Assembly (NCBI RefSeq): GCF_039555335.1
Contig: NC_092628.1
Span: forward strand, 62,636,735 to 62,700,734
DNA length: 64,000 nt
Direction of reading: 5' to 3'
DNA from: Amphiura filiformis
Taxonomy: Eukaryota; Echinodermata; Ophiuroidea; Amphilepidida; Amphiuridae
A program made the position numbers and the translations under genes. The notes under the pieces were generated by a model. The model saw nothing but the letters and a program-made list of their open reading frames with translations. It made no database searches and was not told the origin of the DNA. Below are positions 22,328 to 31,984 of this stretch, one piece after another. How positions within the stretch are numbered: the first letter of the stretch is position 1; every line of letters begins with the position of its first letter.

Positions 22328-22819
22328 CTAAAGTTGTCGACGTTTTTCGAGTTTCTCTACGACGTAATCTACAAAGTCCGTATTAACCTTTAACACCGCC
22401 CACTGCTCCAACGAGAGATAAATACCGCGTATCGTAGGTAGAATTCCTTCGCCTTTTACGTCACCCGTGAACCGTCTGATGTCCACGCGAATACTGTCGC
22501 GATAGTCGCAGACGTTCAGGTATATATCCTTTCCCAAGTGAAGAGTGTGTTGAGGGAGACAGTGCGTTGAGTCTTCCCTAAACTTGACGTTAGTGACGTT
22601 CGTTCGAGCTAGATGTAAGGAAGGAAGGGCGGAGGGCAGAGTAAAATTGTGACAGAGATTGACGCTCGTCTCACCTTGATGTCGCGTGATGGTCAAAGCC
22701 GTGTTGGTGAGGAGAAGAAGAGCCAGCCCTAATATAGGAAAAGTCGAATATTTTTTCAAATTGTCTTTACAGAGACACGGGGTAGGAGGATCTTCGCGTA
22801 CGTGTTCCAACCGTTCCAT
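22328..22819 (-). CDS. Membrane-anchored PC4/p15-like protein of the Polinton, 163 aa
   Basis: The N-terminus (about residues 1-24) is acidic to polar with a CLCKDNLKK segment. Residues 27-43 (FPILGLALLLLTNTALT) form one membrane segment. A short region with two N-glycosylation sequons (NFT, NVT) follows. The C-terminal ~70 residues resemble the PC4/p15 ssDNA-binding fold: LNVCDYRDSIRVDIRRF, RGIYLSLEQWAVLK, FVDYVVEKL. A membrane helix with a PC4 fold is unusual, and the function is not known. A CTATAAAGG box lies at 22857-22865, 38 bases upstream. The PolB stop is 28 bases upstream. Confidence 0.65.
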   Translation of the reverse strand: MERLEHVREDPPTPCLCKDNLKKYSTFPILGLALLLLTNTALTITRHQGETSVNLCHNFTLPSALPSLHLARTNVTNVKFREDSTHCLPQHTLHLGKDIYLNVCDYRDSIRVDIRRFTGDVKGEGILPTIRGIYLSLEQWAVLKVNTDFVDYVVEKLEKRRQL

Positions 22820-22846
22820 CTCGATAGTAAATGATAGAATCTCTCG

Positions 22847-25800
22847 TTAAACGTCCCCTTTATAGACTCCGTACCCGTAAGGTAGCGTTTCGAAACCATT
22901 CACGATCCATCTCTTATCGAAGACCACTCTGTAATCTTTCTTCGATACCCGGCTCTCGATGTTTTTGGTTTTAACGTTACGCACGATTCGATGAGGATCG
23001 GTTACCGTTACCCTTTCTTCTCGTTCGCTCGCTTCCGTCGACTTCAAACCTCGTACCATACGTTCCAGGGTGGAATAATTCACCAGTTCGGAATTACGGA
23101 CGTTCAAAGTGATCCCGCGCACTTTCATAACCGTCTTTCCCGTATCCAATTTGTATACGTAATTCTTGCAGCCGCCCGTGACGAAAGTAGAGATGTGGTT
23201 ACCGTCTTTGGAGTCGACCTCGTCCGTCAAATGGCCCAGGTAATCGCCGGTAGGAGGTTCCCACTCACCAGGACGCGTGAGGAAAATGACGCTATCTGTA
23301 AATAAAAACAAAAAAGGAGGTATAAGTATAAATTAGTCGTACGAGTAACTGGCTGCCCCACGTAGCTCAGTCGGTAGAGCGTTCGACCGTAGTTCGAAAT
23401 GTCCCCGGTTCGAACCCGGGCGGGGGGAATTTTTAATTAATTTTTTAAAATTATTTTATTATCGAAGAAGTGTCTTACCAGTATCTTGATACATAGCGCG
23501 ATCTCCCAATTTTTCCAGGACTTCATACAACTTTAACCTGGCGTGGCAAGTCGTGAACGCCGCGATGACGACGTTGGTGTTCGGATTAATTCGGGCAAAG
23601 TCCCCTTCTTCCCGGTAGGTTACTTCGATGACTTCGTCGTTGATGAGTCGAATATTGTCGACGGTGACGCTATCGCTCGTCAATAACTTGTATACTTCGG
23701 AGGGTTCGTCCAGAATAACCGTCTGACTCATGTTGGATCTTTGAGCGAATTTACCTGTAAATTAAAATATAACGAATTATCCTTATTATCTGAATACAAA
23801 GAGAAGCTGTTGTGTATTTACTGCCATTTAATATTAGGTTTTACGGTGTAAAAATGAAATACACCTTACCCCACATGCTGTTCAGACACAACTTGGCGAG
23901 CGACCGCATGCCCGGGTTCTTTTCGATATTCTCGGAGTCCAGACGTATCCCTTCGTTTTCGAAATATTCGTCTATGTACCGTCGTTGATCTTCGGGGGTC
24001 TCGCACCAATCGGGGTAGTCGCTAGCTTCCTGTTTCAATTGGAGAAATTGGTCTATATACTCGGTGAATAATCCGCCCGTCTTTGTCTCTTTATCGTACT
24101 CCGCGCGTTGCTCCCAATCCCACACGACTTCGATATTCTCGATTACGTATCCCATCTCCACGGCTTTTTCTACTTCCAGGGTCACCCACGTACCCCTGAT
24201 CGTTCGGGCTTTATTCGAATGAGGGCAGTAGGCTTGCCGTTTTTCTTCCATGCAGGTTCCACACAGGGCGAACATCAATTTACCGTGACACCTTGCCGGT
24301 AAGACGGGGTGATAGAGCCACCTAGGGGGTAAGACCGTACACCGTATCAATCCGAAGTAAGAAGAAATATTCTTGAAGTTATTCGTGTAGATTTTTGGAT
24401 GACCAACGATATAGGGGCGGTACTTGTTACACCAAGGATAGAGGCTGAAAGACACAAAAATTGGAACATAAAAAAGGTTATGTCTTATCATTCTTTTCAA
24501 CTAGTTGACATTGATAGGTAAAAATACGCGAATCGAAATGTTTAGTTTTAAGGACAACGCTTCGACTTACCTGGTAAAATCCAAGTATCTGATGATCTCG
24601 CCGTCTTTGACTTGGTGGAAGAGTTTGGTAGCTTCGGTACGACCACCGTACAGGCTCTCTCTCGGGTCCAAGGGTTCGAAATGGGCGGGAACGTCGATCT
24701 TCCGTTTCACGTCGGCGGGTAAATCTTTCCAAATCCCCTTCCATTCGTGTTCCCACATTTCTATAATCTCGTACCCGGGGTAATTGACCTCCAACTGTTG
24801 CTTTCGGAACAAAGTTATCCGGTAGAGTTCAGCCATAGGTTTCTTGGAGATAGGGTTGAGGGTATCCCCGTCGTAACAGTCGGGACATCCGTGAAACAAA
24901 CATCCGTGATAAGAGTAGATTCTGCGTTTCTGCGAACAAAAACCGTCAACCGTCACTCTTCCATTCAACCGCACTTCTCCCCCGTTCATCGCGTGCTGTA
25001 TTTCGATATCGTCCTCGAGAGACACGTAAGTCAACCATCGTATGGAATCGGCGGAAAAGTTCTGGTTCGGACCGTACGCGTGAGGTGGAATGATCGCGAT
25101 GGTGTTTGGTTGAAGAAAATTTCTTCGTAATACGAGATTACAGGCTGCGGCGATAGTGAGGGGTTTATCTAACGGGTCTACTCCGGGATCGTCTTCTTTC
25201 GTTTTGGTAACCCTCATGAACATGTCGCGGAATTTCATGCAACACCGACGAAGGATATCGACGTCACTGACGCAATATTTCAAGAGTTCCTCTTGCAGAT
25301 CCCACGTCAATCCCTTCTCTTTTTCGGCCGTATGCCAAGCCAAGAACTGATTTTACCATCTTCCGACATTCCTCGGGGTCGAAGAATTCAGCGGCAGGTA
25401 GCTCCCCTCGGAAATTCTCGTTTGCTTTCGTATTGAAGAAGTGCGGAAAGTAGCCCTTGCATAATTCTTTGATGCCAAAACTCTTGGGAAGTTTGGAAAG
25501 AGGCATCGGAAAGAAGTTAAGACTGTCCTTGAACACGATGTCGGGTCCCGGTACGGTGATGGACATGATCTTCGCGCCGTTCATAATCACTTTCGGCTTT
25601 ATAGCGTTGTCGTAGAGGAATTGTAGGATAAAATACCCGTCGTACCCTTTCAGGTTATGGGCCATACATCGGGCGTGTTTATGACTCTCTCCCTTGAATA
25701 GCCAGAGGCAGAATTCTTCCATACAACTCTCTCCTTTAAAAATCATTTCTTTATCTTCCCCGCAAACGTCGCACGGTTCTTGGAGAGGTTGGTCGGCGCA

Positions 25801-27792
25801 CGATTCGCACACTTTCTGAGCGACGCAAAGGTTCGGTTTGTGAACTCCCGTATCTTGCTGGCTTTCAACGTCAAAGAAAATGTAGCAGAAAGTCGTGTCG
25901 TCTTCTTTACCGTTTTTCTTTACTTCGTGTGGTTTGATGTAACATTTATGTCCGGCGGGAAAGTTACCTTGACAGATGTGGCACCACAGATCCGTACAGT
26001 TGTGTTTCGCTCCTATTTTCAAGCAGTTTCTATTGATGACTCTATCGCACTTGTTGCACTTGTAGTATTGATTACATATCGTACCGAACCTTGAGACGCC
26101 TGAACCATTTCTCTTATGGTTCTCGAAACACGCGGACGATTTGAAATACCTTTTACAATCAGAACAGAACGCCCACGCGTCGACATCGTCGGTCGTCCGA
26201 CAGCTTCCCGAATGACAAATTTTGCAAGAATTCTCGCAACGATGAAATCCTTTGTTATCGTACCCCTTCTTGCACTGGTGGCACCAATAACTTCGGTTAA
26301 GATAGGCGGCCATGGACGTAATCAGGTCGAAGTGATGGTTGTTATACAGGAGATATATGCCTTTATCTTTCGGAGGACCCTTGTATATAATCTTGTCAAA
26401 CTGGTCTTTGGAGACGACGCAGAGTTGGTAGTCGGGAATCACTTTCTGGAAACTTTCTACGTCTTCCAATCCGCAGGCGTCAAACTTGACGTTCGCTTTA
26501 TCATGCATATCTCTAGCCTGATCTGTCTGATGTTTTTTTCCATCTCGTATGCTTCTCCATATACAATTTCTAGCATTCAATTCGTGTTTTGCGATACCCG
26601 TCACGATAGCTCGCGCGAGACACATGTTATCGCTCTGGTTGGTAATATCGACGATACATTTCAAATTTTCTTCTTCTCGTCCCACATTCTGAACATCTTC
26701 CCTATTGTTAGGCTTACCCCTTCGGGCATCTCCATGTGTACTACGTTGATTTCCATATCGCTATTTAGTTTCAGGTCTTTTTTGGACTGCAAGACGTGTT
26801 CTATACGCGCCATAAATCGGTCTATGGTTAGGTCATCTTTCTTGATGAAAGGCAAATTGATCGGTTTTTCCAGACTCGGCGCTTGTAGAACAATTCTGAT
26901 CATGTCCCTAGGTCGAACACCGTCGGTGACACGATCCAACACATCGTCTATAATGTTCGACAGTAACGGGATGCTATCAACGGCGAACCGGTCGTCTAAA
27001 TTTCTCAATCGTATCCCGTAATCTGTCGACGTAGCTTTAAATTTCTTGACGTGTTTGGCATTAAGAGTCTCGATGACGTAGTATTGAGATACGTTATCCG
27101 ACACGCTGGGTTCCGGCGTTTCATTCCGTATTTCATTCGTTTCCTCAGGCTCCTCCTCTACTTCTGCTTCATTTATCAAGTCATCCAAGGTTTCATTGGC
27201 CGATCGTTTACGCGTTGTAGGAGCATCACCCGCCACGACCTGCATAGAATATATATTATTATACTATTATATCAAAAAAATACGTTAAATGAATGGTAAA
27301 ATAAAAAAATAAAGTTAAAAATCACGAACCGCAAAAACAAAAATTGAGCACAGAGTGTATTATATTAGATTTATTTATTAAATAAAATACCTGAAAAGAA
27401 TGTTAACAAATTCTACTTACGTTTTCGTCAGTAGTTGCGGGATTTTCACCACCCACCATATCAGATAACGGATCACCATCATCATCCACGATCAGTTCAA
27501 TATGCGTTACGTCCGGTGTAAGATCCAATATTCTCTGGAAAGCGAGAGTTGAAATATCCGTCTGCCACACATCGGAATTGATGATTTCGTTCAACCGCTC
27601 AATATCGCATGAAGCTCTAATTTCTTCAACAATTTCGTTCGGCGCATTATTGCCGCTAGAGTTTCCCTCTCCTTGCGTCGTCAACTCAAAGAGTTTGTTT
27701 AACGCCAACTGGTACGAGTCGTCATCCAAGCCCTGACCGATGAGAAAATCCAACTCTTCTATAGACTGACAATCGTTGATTAAACGGTCCAT
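22847..27792 (-). CDS. Polinton protein-primed family B DNA polymerase (PolB), intron-containing region
   Basis: Exonuclease motifs seen are FFDVES (Exo I), AHNLKGYDGYF (Exo II) and YCVSDVDIL (Exo III). Polymerase signs are SLYPW, LAKLCLNSMWGK, and downstream DSVIFL, GDYLGHLTDE and FVTGGCKNYVYK. A cysteine-rich, zinc-ribbon-like stretch (WCHQCKKGYDNKG and following CxxC pairs) precedes the exonuclease. The coding parts are separated by short AT-rich gaps with GTAAG/YAG borders at about 27242-27418, 24449-24570, 23755-23870 and 23312-23475. I read these as spliceosomal introns, known in some Polintons. About two further breaks are present. The first coding part (27403-27792) has no recognisable domain. 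The enzyme would copy the element from its ends. Confidence 0.85.
22857..22865 (-). promoter_or_regulatory. TATA box of the PC4-like membrane protein gene
   Basis: CTATAAAGG on the minus strand, about 38 bases upstream of the start at 22819, inside the last codons of PolB. Confidence 0.45.
23356..23428 (+). tRNA. tRNA-like gene, anticodon GTA by position, inside a PolB intron
   Basis: A 73-nt cloverleaf. Acceptor CCCCACG/CGGGGGG (one A-G mismatch), TA at positions 8-9, D arm GCTC-AGTCGGTA-GAGC, anticodon arm TTCGA-CCGTAGT-TCGAA, five-base variable loop, T arm CCCGG-TTCGAAC-CCGGG, discriminator A. Internal A box (TAGCTCAGTCGG) and B box (GGTTCGAACCC) are intact. Five T residues from 23430 form a Pol III terminator. 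The anticodon reads GTA (Tyr), but position 33 is C instead of U and there is no intron, unlike eukaryotic tRNA-Tyr genes. It lies antisense to PolB. Confidence 0.75.
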
Positions 27793-28544
27793 TTTATTCC
27801 GTATGCTGGGCCGCTCATTCCAGGAATGAAAATTTATCCGTAGACACCAGCGTTTTATATACGTTCGCTATGAAACACTCGACGTCATCGCTCGATAACT
27901 ATTGTAGCGAGTGACACGCGCTCACGTTGTGTGTACACGTGAACGGTTCAATGTGCTATACTATATCACCGCTCGAAGTGTTTGACGTCATCACTCGGCC
28001 GTAAGACTTCGGAGAGATAACATCGTTATATCACGCAGCGCTAAATTATTATACTCGATCATGTACCCGTCGTTATCTTCGTTTTTTTTTATTACGTGTC
28101 GTGTTTTTTACCAAACCTACAACAATATTGGAAATATATTAATGGAATAATGGACGAAAAGAAGAGAGGGATTAAAAAGACTAAACAAAGCAACAGTTTC
28201 TTTTTTTTTTTTATCTTCGTGAATTTTATGATATGTTCTGTTTTAGCATAATCTACAACATATGAGAAATATATTTGTTGAATAATGGACGAAAAGAAGA
28301 GAGATAAAATAGACTATACAACAATTTCTTTTTTAGCTTCGTGATTTTATTAAGCGTTGTGCTTTTTTGCCAAACTTACAGCGATCTTGGAAATATATTA
28401 ATGGAATAATATACCTTTGTTGGAATTACTATATCGTATTCTGTACTTTATTGGATTTATAATTATATCGTGTAGATCTACTTGGTCGGATATATTGCGG
28501 GAGAATGTACTTGCCGGTAAGTCACATATTCTGGATTACAACGT
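27793..28544. other. Polinton intergenic region upstream of PolB with AT-rich repeats
   Basis: No gene seen. The part next to PolB has a TATA box and two GACGTCAT words (27881 and 27983; the second reads TGACGTCAT, a full CRE-like site). Three related ~50-bp stretches with GGAAATATATTAATGGAATAAT lie near 28120, 28256 and 28380, spaced about 125-135 bp; two continue with GGACGAAAAGAAGAGA. Confidence 0.6.
27853..27861 (-). promoter_or_regulatory. TATA box of PolB
   Basis: TATATAAAA on the minus strand, about 60 bases upstream of the methionine at 27792. Spacing and sequence fit a Pol II TATA promoter. Confidence 0.55.
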
Positions 28545-29123
28545 TCATCGCATCTCTCCGTCACGAATTTGTTTTTTCTGACGCAATGCTTGTACGGCGC
28601 TATCTATATTGGGTGAGACTTCTTTCAAAACGTTCCAATCTTGTAGACTCAAATTGATACCTTTCTGACTCGCCATCCATTTCTGGGTAACATTATGCTT
28701 GTAATATTCTCGGATGTTGATATAAATTTGATCTCTAAACGTTTGAATCACGACGTGTCGGTCTTCCCTAATAGGAACGCGAAGCATTTCACGATCCGAT
28801 GGAAAAGCCGGTAATTTCCAACTCATTTCGGGCCGTTGTTCAATGGCGTGTATCTTCTCGTATGGAGTTGATCTCGCTCTTTTTTCCCAAGCTCTTTTAT
28901 CCTTTCCAAGACCATGGTTAGAGGATGGACGGAACGTTTCTTTATTACGAAGGGCCGAATTTTCATAATCGGTATCCTCCGCTATCTTCGCTAATTGATC
29001 GTTATAATAAGAGAGATCATCGTCATCGTTCCATTCGCCAAAAACTTTCGTTTCCTTAAAAGTATTGCTGGATACCCCTTTTCCCGTAGCGAAAGATCCA
29101 CTCTGCTGTTGATTGCTCGCCAT
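28545..29123 (-). CDS. PC4/p15 (SUB1)-like ssDNA-binding protein of the Polinton, 192 aa
   Basis: The N-terminal ~110 residues are low in complexity, polar and acidic (NDDDDLSYYND), with a basic stretch DKRAWEKRAR. The C-terminal domain (about residues 115-185) matches the PC4 fold: VVIQTFRDQIYINIREYY, then QKGINLSLQDWNVLKE and NIDSAVQALRQKK. In animal PC4 the equivalents are IREYW, KGISLNPEQWSQLKE and DIDDAVRKL. PC4 binds ssDNA as a dimer and acts in transcription and repair. Here it could protect replicating strands or aid element transcription. It stands alone between two repeat-rich spacers and has its own TATA box. Confidence 0.8.
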   Translation of the reverse strand: MASNQQQSGSFATGKGVSSNTFKETKVFGEWNDDDDLSYYNDQLAKIAEDTDYENSALRNKETFRPSSNHGLGKDKRAWEKRARSTPYEKIHAIEQRPEMSWKLPAFPSDREMLRVPIREDRHVVIQTFRDQIYINIREYYKHNVTQKWMASQKGINLSLQDWNVLKEVSPNIDSAVQALRQKKQIRDGEMR

Positions 29124-29175
29124 ACTGATCGTATTGAAATCGTGTCAAGGACTGGAGTTAATGCTGCGCACTCCT

Positions 29176-29184
29176 CTATTTATA
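29176..29184 (-). promoter_or_regulatory. TATA box of the PC4-like gene
   Basis: TATAAATAG on the minus strand, about 53 bases upstream of the start at 29123. Confidence 0.55.
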
Positions 29185-29399
29185 CACTCTGTCCAACGTG
29201 TCCCGTTTTTCTTTTTAAACGGCGATACGTCGTAAATGTTCAACAATTTGTTTTTATTTTTTCCCGGCGATTCATGTTTTTCAACGGCGGTAAAACCTGT
29301 TGACGTCCGTAAATTTGCGCGATGTACGAGAATAAAACGGTCAATTTGAGCGTCGTTACGATACGATATTAGTTGGTTATTGGTTTCTTGTCCAGTTAT

Positions 29400-30400
29400 C
29401 CACCGAACATGTTTTAACGAGCGAAATCACGTTGAGAGCGAGACGCGTGACTAATTGACACGCCAAACCAGCCACCGACCGTGTTTTTAACGAGCAAAAT
29501 CACGTTGCAAAGCCTAGTCACAAATATTAGCGACGTTAAGTTGGAGCGAGACGCGTGGCTAATTGACACGCCAAACCAACCCCCGATCGTGTTTTTAACG
29601 AGTGAAATCACGTTGCAATGTCTAGTCAACGGTAGCGAATATTAGCGGCGTTAAATTGGAACGAGACACGTTGTTATTTGACACGCCGAACCACCCACCG
29701 ATCGTGCTTGTAACGGTGCCGTTAAATTGGAACGAGACACGTTGTTTAAAAAAAACCCCAACATTGTCCACCTATCGTGTTTGGTAACAACGCCACGTCC
29801 GCAAATGTTTGTAACGACCGTAATGTGTTGAAGAGTCTCGATTGTGTTGGTTGTTTCTTGACTCGCCAAATTATCCACCGATTAATGAGTCGTGTTTTTA
29901 ACGGTTAGTCTCGATTTGTTGGTTGTTTCTTGATACGTTAAATTATCCACCGCGTGACGTTACAATCAGCGCTTTTTAACGTGTTTTTAGCGCAGACACG
30001 GCCACAAATGTTTGTTGAATACTCTCGCTTTGTTGGATAATTTTCTCCGATGAATGAGTCGTATTTTTGAACGGCGTTGAAACCGGTGCTTAAAATCGCT
30101 TCAACAACAAATTGTCACGCCTCGTAAACTGTTGCAATATAAACACCGGTAAATTGGATTCTTGAGTTGCCAAATTATCCATACGTTGTAAATATTAGTG
30201 CAGTTAAATTAGAACGAGGCTCGTTGTTAAAAAACGTTATTACATACTCTCGATTTCTTATGTATTTTCCTCCGATCGTGTTTTGTAATGACGCCACGTT
30301 CGCAAATGTTTATAACGGCCGTAAATGTTTGTTGAATGCTCTCAATCTGTTGGATATTTCATCCGATACATTAATCGCGTATTTAACGTAGTTAAAAACT
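29400..30400. repeat. Degenerate tandem repeats in the Polinton spacer
   Basis: Repeats of roughly 70-115 bp start near 29436, 29544, 29659 and 29730 and decay to the right. Shared words are GAGCGAGACGCGTG, AATTGACACGCCAAACCA, CGTGTTTTTAACGAG and AAATCACGTTGCAA. No gene is seen in 29124-30437. A regulatory, spacer or replication role is possible; nothing in the sequence decides. Confidence 0.7.
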
Positions 30401-30437
30401 TGCCTCGCAAATAATGTCGGCGTTACATTCTAACTCG

Positions 30438-31415
30438 TTAAAATTCAGCCGTGAGAGTAAACCGTTGCTCCTCTTCCGACGCCATAACGCCTGCCTTTTG
30501 GTATTCACCGACGCGTTTTTCGAAGAAATTCGTCTTACCTTCGAGAGAAATATTTTCCATAAAATCGAAAGGGTTGTTCACGCGATAGAATTTTTCGTAA
30601 CCCAGTTCGACCAGTAAACGATCGGCGATGAATTCTATGTATTGAACCATTAGACGTTCGTTCATTCCTATCAGTGAACATTTTAAAGCCTCCGTCATAA
30701 ATTCACGTTCAATCGCTACCGCTTCTCGTACGATTTTCAGCGTCGTTTCGACCGATGGTTTTTGGTCGATGTACGAGAATAATAAACAAGCGAAATCGCA
30801 GTGCAACGCCTCATCGCGGCTGATGAGCTCGTTGGAAAAAGTCAGACCGGGCATCAAACCTCTTTTTTTCAACCAGAATATCGCGGCGAACGATCCGGAG
30901 AAGAAAATCCCTTCGACGACGGCGAACGCAACGAGTCTCGTGGCGAAAGTGGCCTCGTTGTCGTTGATCCAACGTAGAGCCCATTCGGCTTTCTTTTTCA
31001 CGACCGGTATAGTTTCCACGGCGTTGAGTAAATACGTTTTTTCGCGTTTGTCTTCGATGTAGGTATCTATAAGCAAGCTATACATTTCCGAGTGAATGTT
31101 TTCCATCATGATCTGAAATCCGTAGAAGAACCTCGCTTCGGGAATTTGTACCTCGCTACAGAATCGAGTCGCTAGATTCTCGACGACTATTCCATCGCTA
31201 CCCGCGAAGAAAGCTAGGATGTGAGAAATGAAATACTTCTCCCCATCGTTGAGACTTTCCCAATGCGGTTTATCTTTAGCGAGATCTACCTCCGTCACCG
31301 TCCAGAATGACGCCTCCGCTCGCTTGTACATATTCCATATGTCGCGGTACTGAATCGGGAAAATAACGAACCGAGATGGATCGACACGTAGTAATACTTC
31401 CTCGTTTCTGGACAT
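30438..31415 (-). CDS. Ribonucleotide reductase small subunit (class Ia R2) carried by the Polinton
   Basis: A 325-residue intronless protein. All di-iron and radical residues are visible: Asp74 (AGSDGIV), Glu105, His108 and Tyr112 ([11 protein letters not shown]), Glu168 ([10 protein letters not shown]), Glu202 and His205 ([11 protein letters not shown]). They fall at a constant offset of 65 from mouse R2 numbering (139, 170, 173, 177, 233, 267, 270). [18 protein letters not shown] and the tail FTLTAEF, the R1-docking peptide, are kept. R2 generates the tyrosyl radical used by the large subunit to make dNTPs. No large subunit is seen, so it would pair with the host R1. The close match to animal R2 suggests capture of a host cDNA or virus gene, shortened at the N-terminus. 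Confidence 0.92.
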   Translation of the reverse strand: MSRNEEVLLRVDPSRFVIFPIQYRDIWNMYKRAEASFWTVTEVDLAKDKPHWESLNDGEKYFISHILAFFAGSDGIVVENLATRFCSEVQIPEARFFYGFQIMMENIHSEMYSLLIDTYIEDKREKTYLLNAVETIPVVKKKAEWALRWINDNEATFATRLVAFAVVEGIFFSGSFAAIFWLKKRGLMPGLTFSNELISRDEALHCDFACLLFSYIDQKPSVETTLKIVREAVAIEREFMTEALKCSLIGMNERLMVQYIEFIADRLLVELGYEKFYRVNNPFDFMENISLEGKTNFFEKRVGEYQKAGVMASEEEQRFTLTAEF

Positions 31416-31452
31416 TTTCAGCTCTTATGTGGGAAGTGCGCTATGTACCGTG

Positions 31453-31460
31453 CTTTATAT
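31453..31460 (-). promoter_or_regulatory. TATA box of the R2 gene
   Basis: ATATAAAG on the minus strand, about 38-45 bases upstream of the start at 31415. Confidence 0.5.
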
Positions 31461-31701
31461 CGAGTTTACGATCACGATAACTATGTAAATATGTTTACGC
31501 AGCTTTGGGATTGTACTCGGGAATATATAACCGTAGATTATACTCGTTCATGATTCATATTACGTTATTTTGGTTTATCAAGGATTTTATAATCGTGGAA
31601 TATACGATACAACGGTACTGTTTCGGTAAGTCGGAAACTTTATATATTTTCGTACATCCCAAAGTTGAACATCGATGTGCATCGTTGCTAGTTATTCCCA
31701 A

Positions 31702-31984
31702 TCTGAAACGTAACGTGGAGAATTACGAACATAATATTAAAAGATTTCAAAGTGATTACAGTACCGTGTGCGGACAGTTTTGCCTGTTCTACCTCTATCA
31801 TCGTTGTCGCGGTTACGACACGCGAGAAATTACTCGAATGTTTTACAAAGACCCCGAGATTAATGATATACTGGTCAATGAATTTATCAACGAAAAGTAC
31901 GACGCTGATTTCGAAGTGACGGATTTAGAGTATTTAGTAAACCAGATCGCTCGACCCTTTATGGAGTCGAGCCGTAAAAAGTAG
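31702..31984 (+). pseudogene. Second copy of the protease 3' half in the right terminal repeat
   Basis: Encodes the C-terminal ~94 residues of the element's protease on the plus strand, including SDYSTVCGQFCLFYLY with the catalytic cysteine. It exists because the terminal inverted repeat extends into the gene. It lacks the His/Asp half and is not expected to be an enzyme. Compared with the full copy, most of the roughly 17 base differences in this segment are silent. Confidence 0.85.

Noticed and set aside
23312-23475. The gap between PolB coding parts as a simple SINE insertion
   Set aside because: The gap is short, has intron-like borders on the PolB strand, and shows neither a SINE tail nor a target duplication around the tRNA-like sequence.
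31505-31984. A 159-codon plus-strand ORF with the protease C-terminus as an independent gene
   Set aside because: The similarity starts exactly at the inner edge of the terminal inverted repeat (31702). The codons before it match nothing and the catalytic His/Asp half is absent, so it is a by-product of the repeat.
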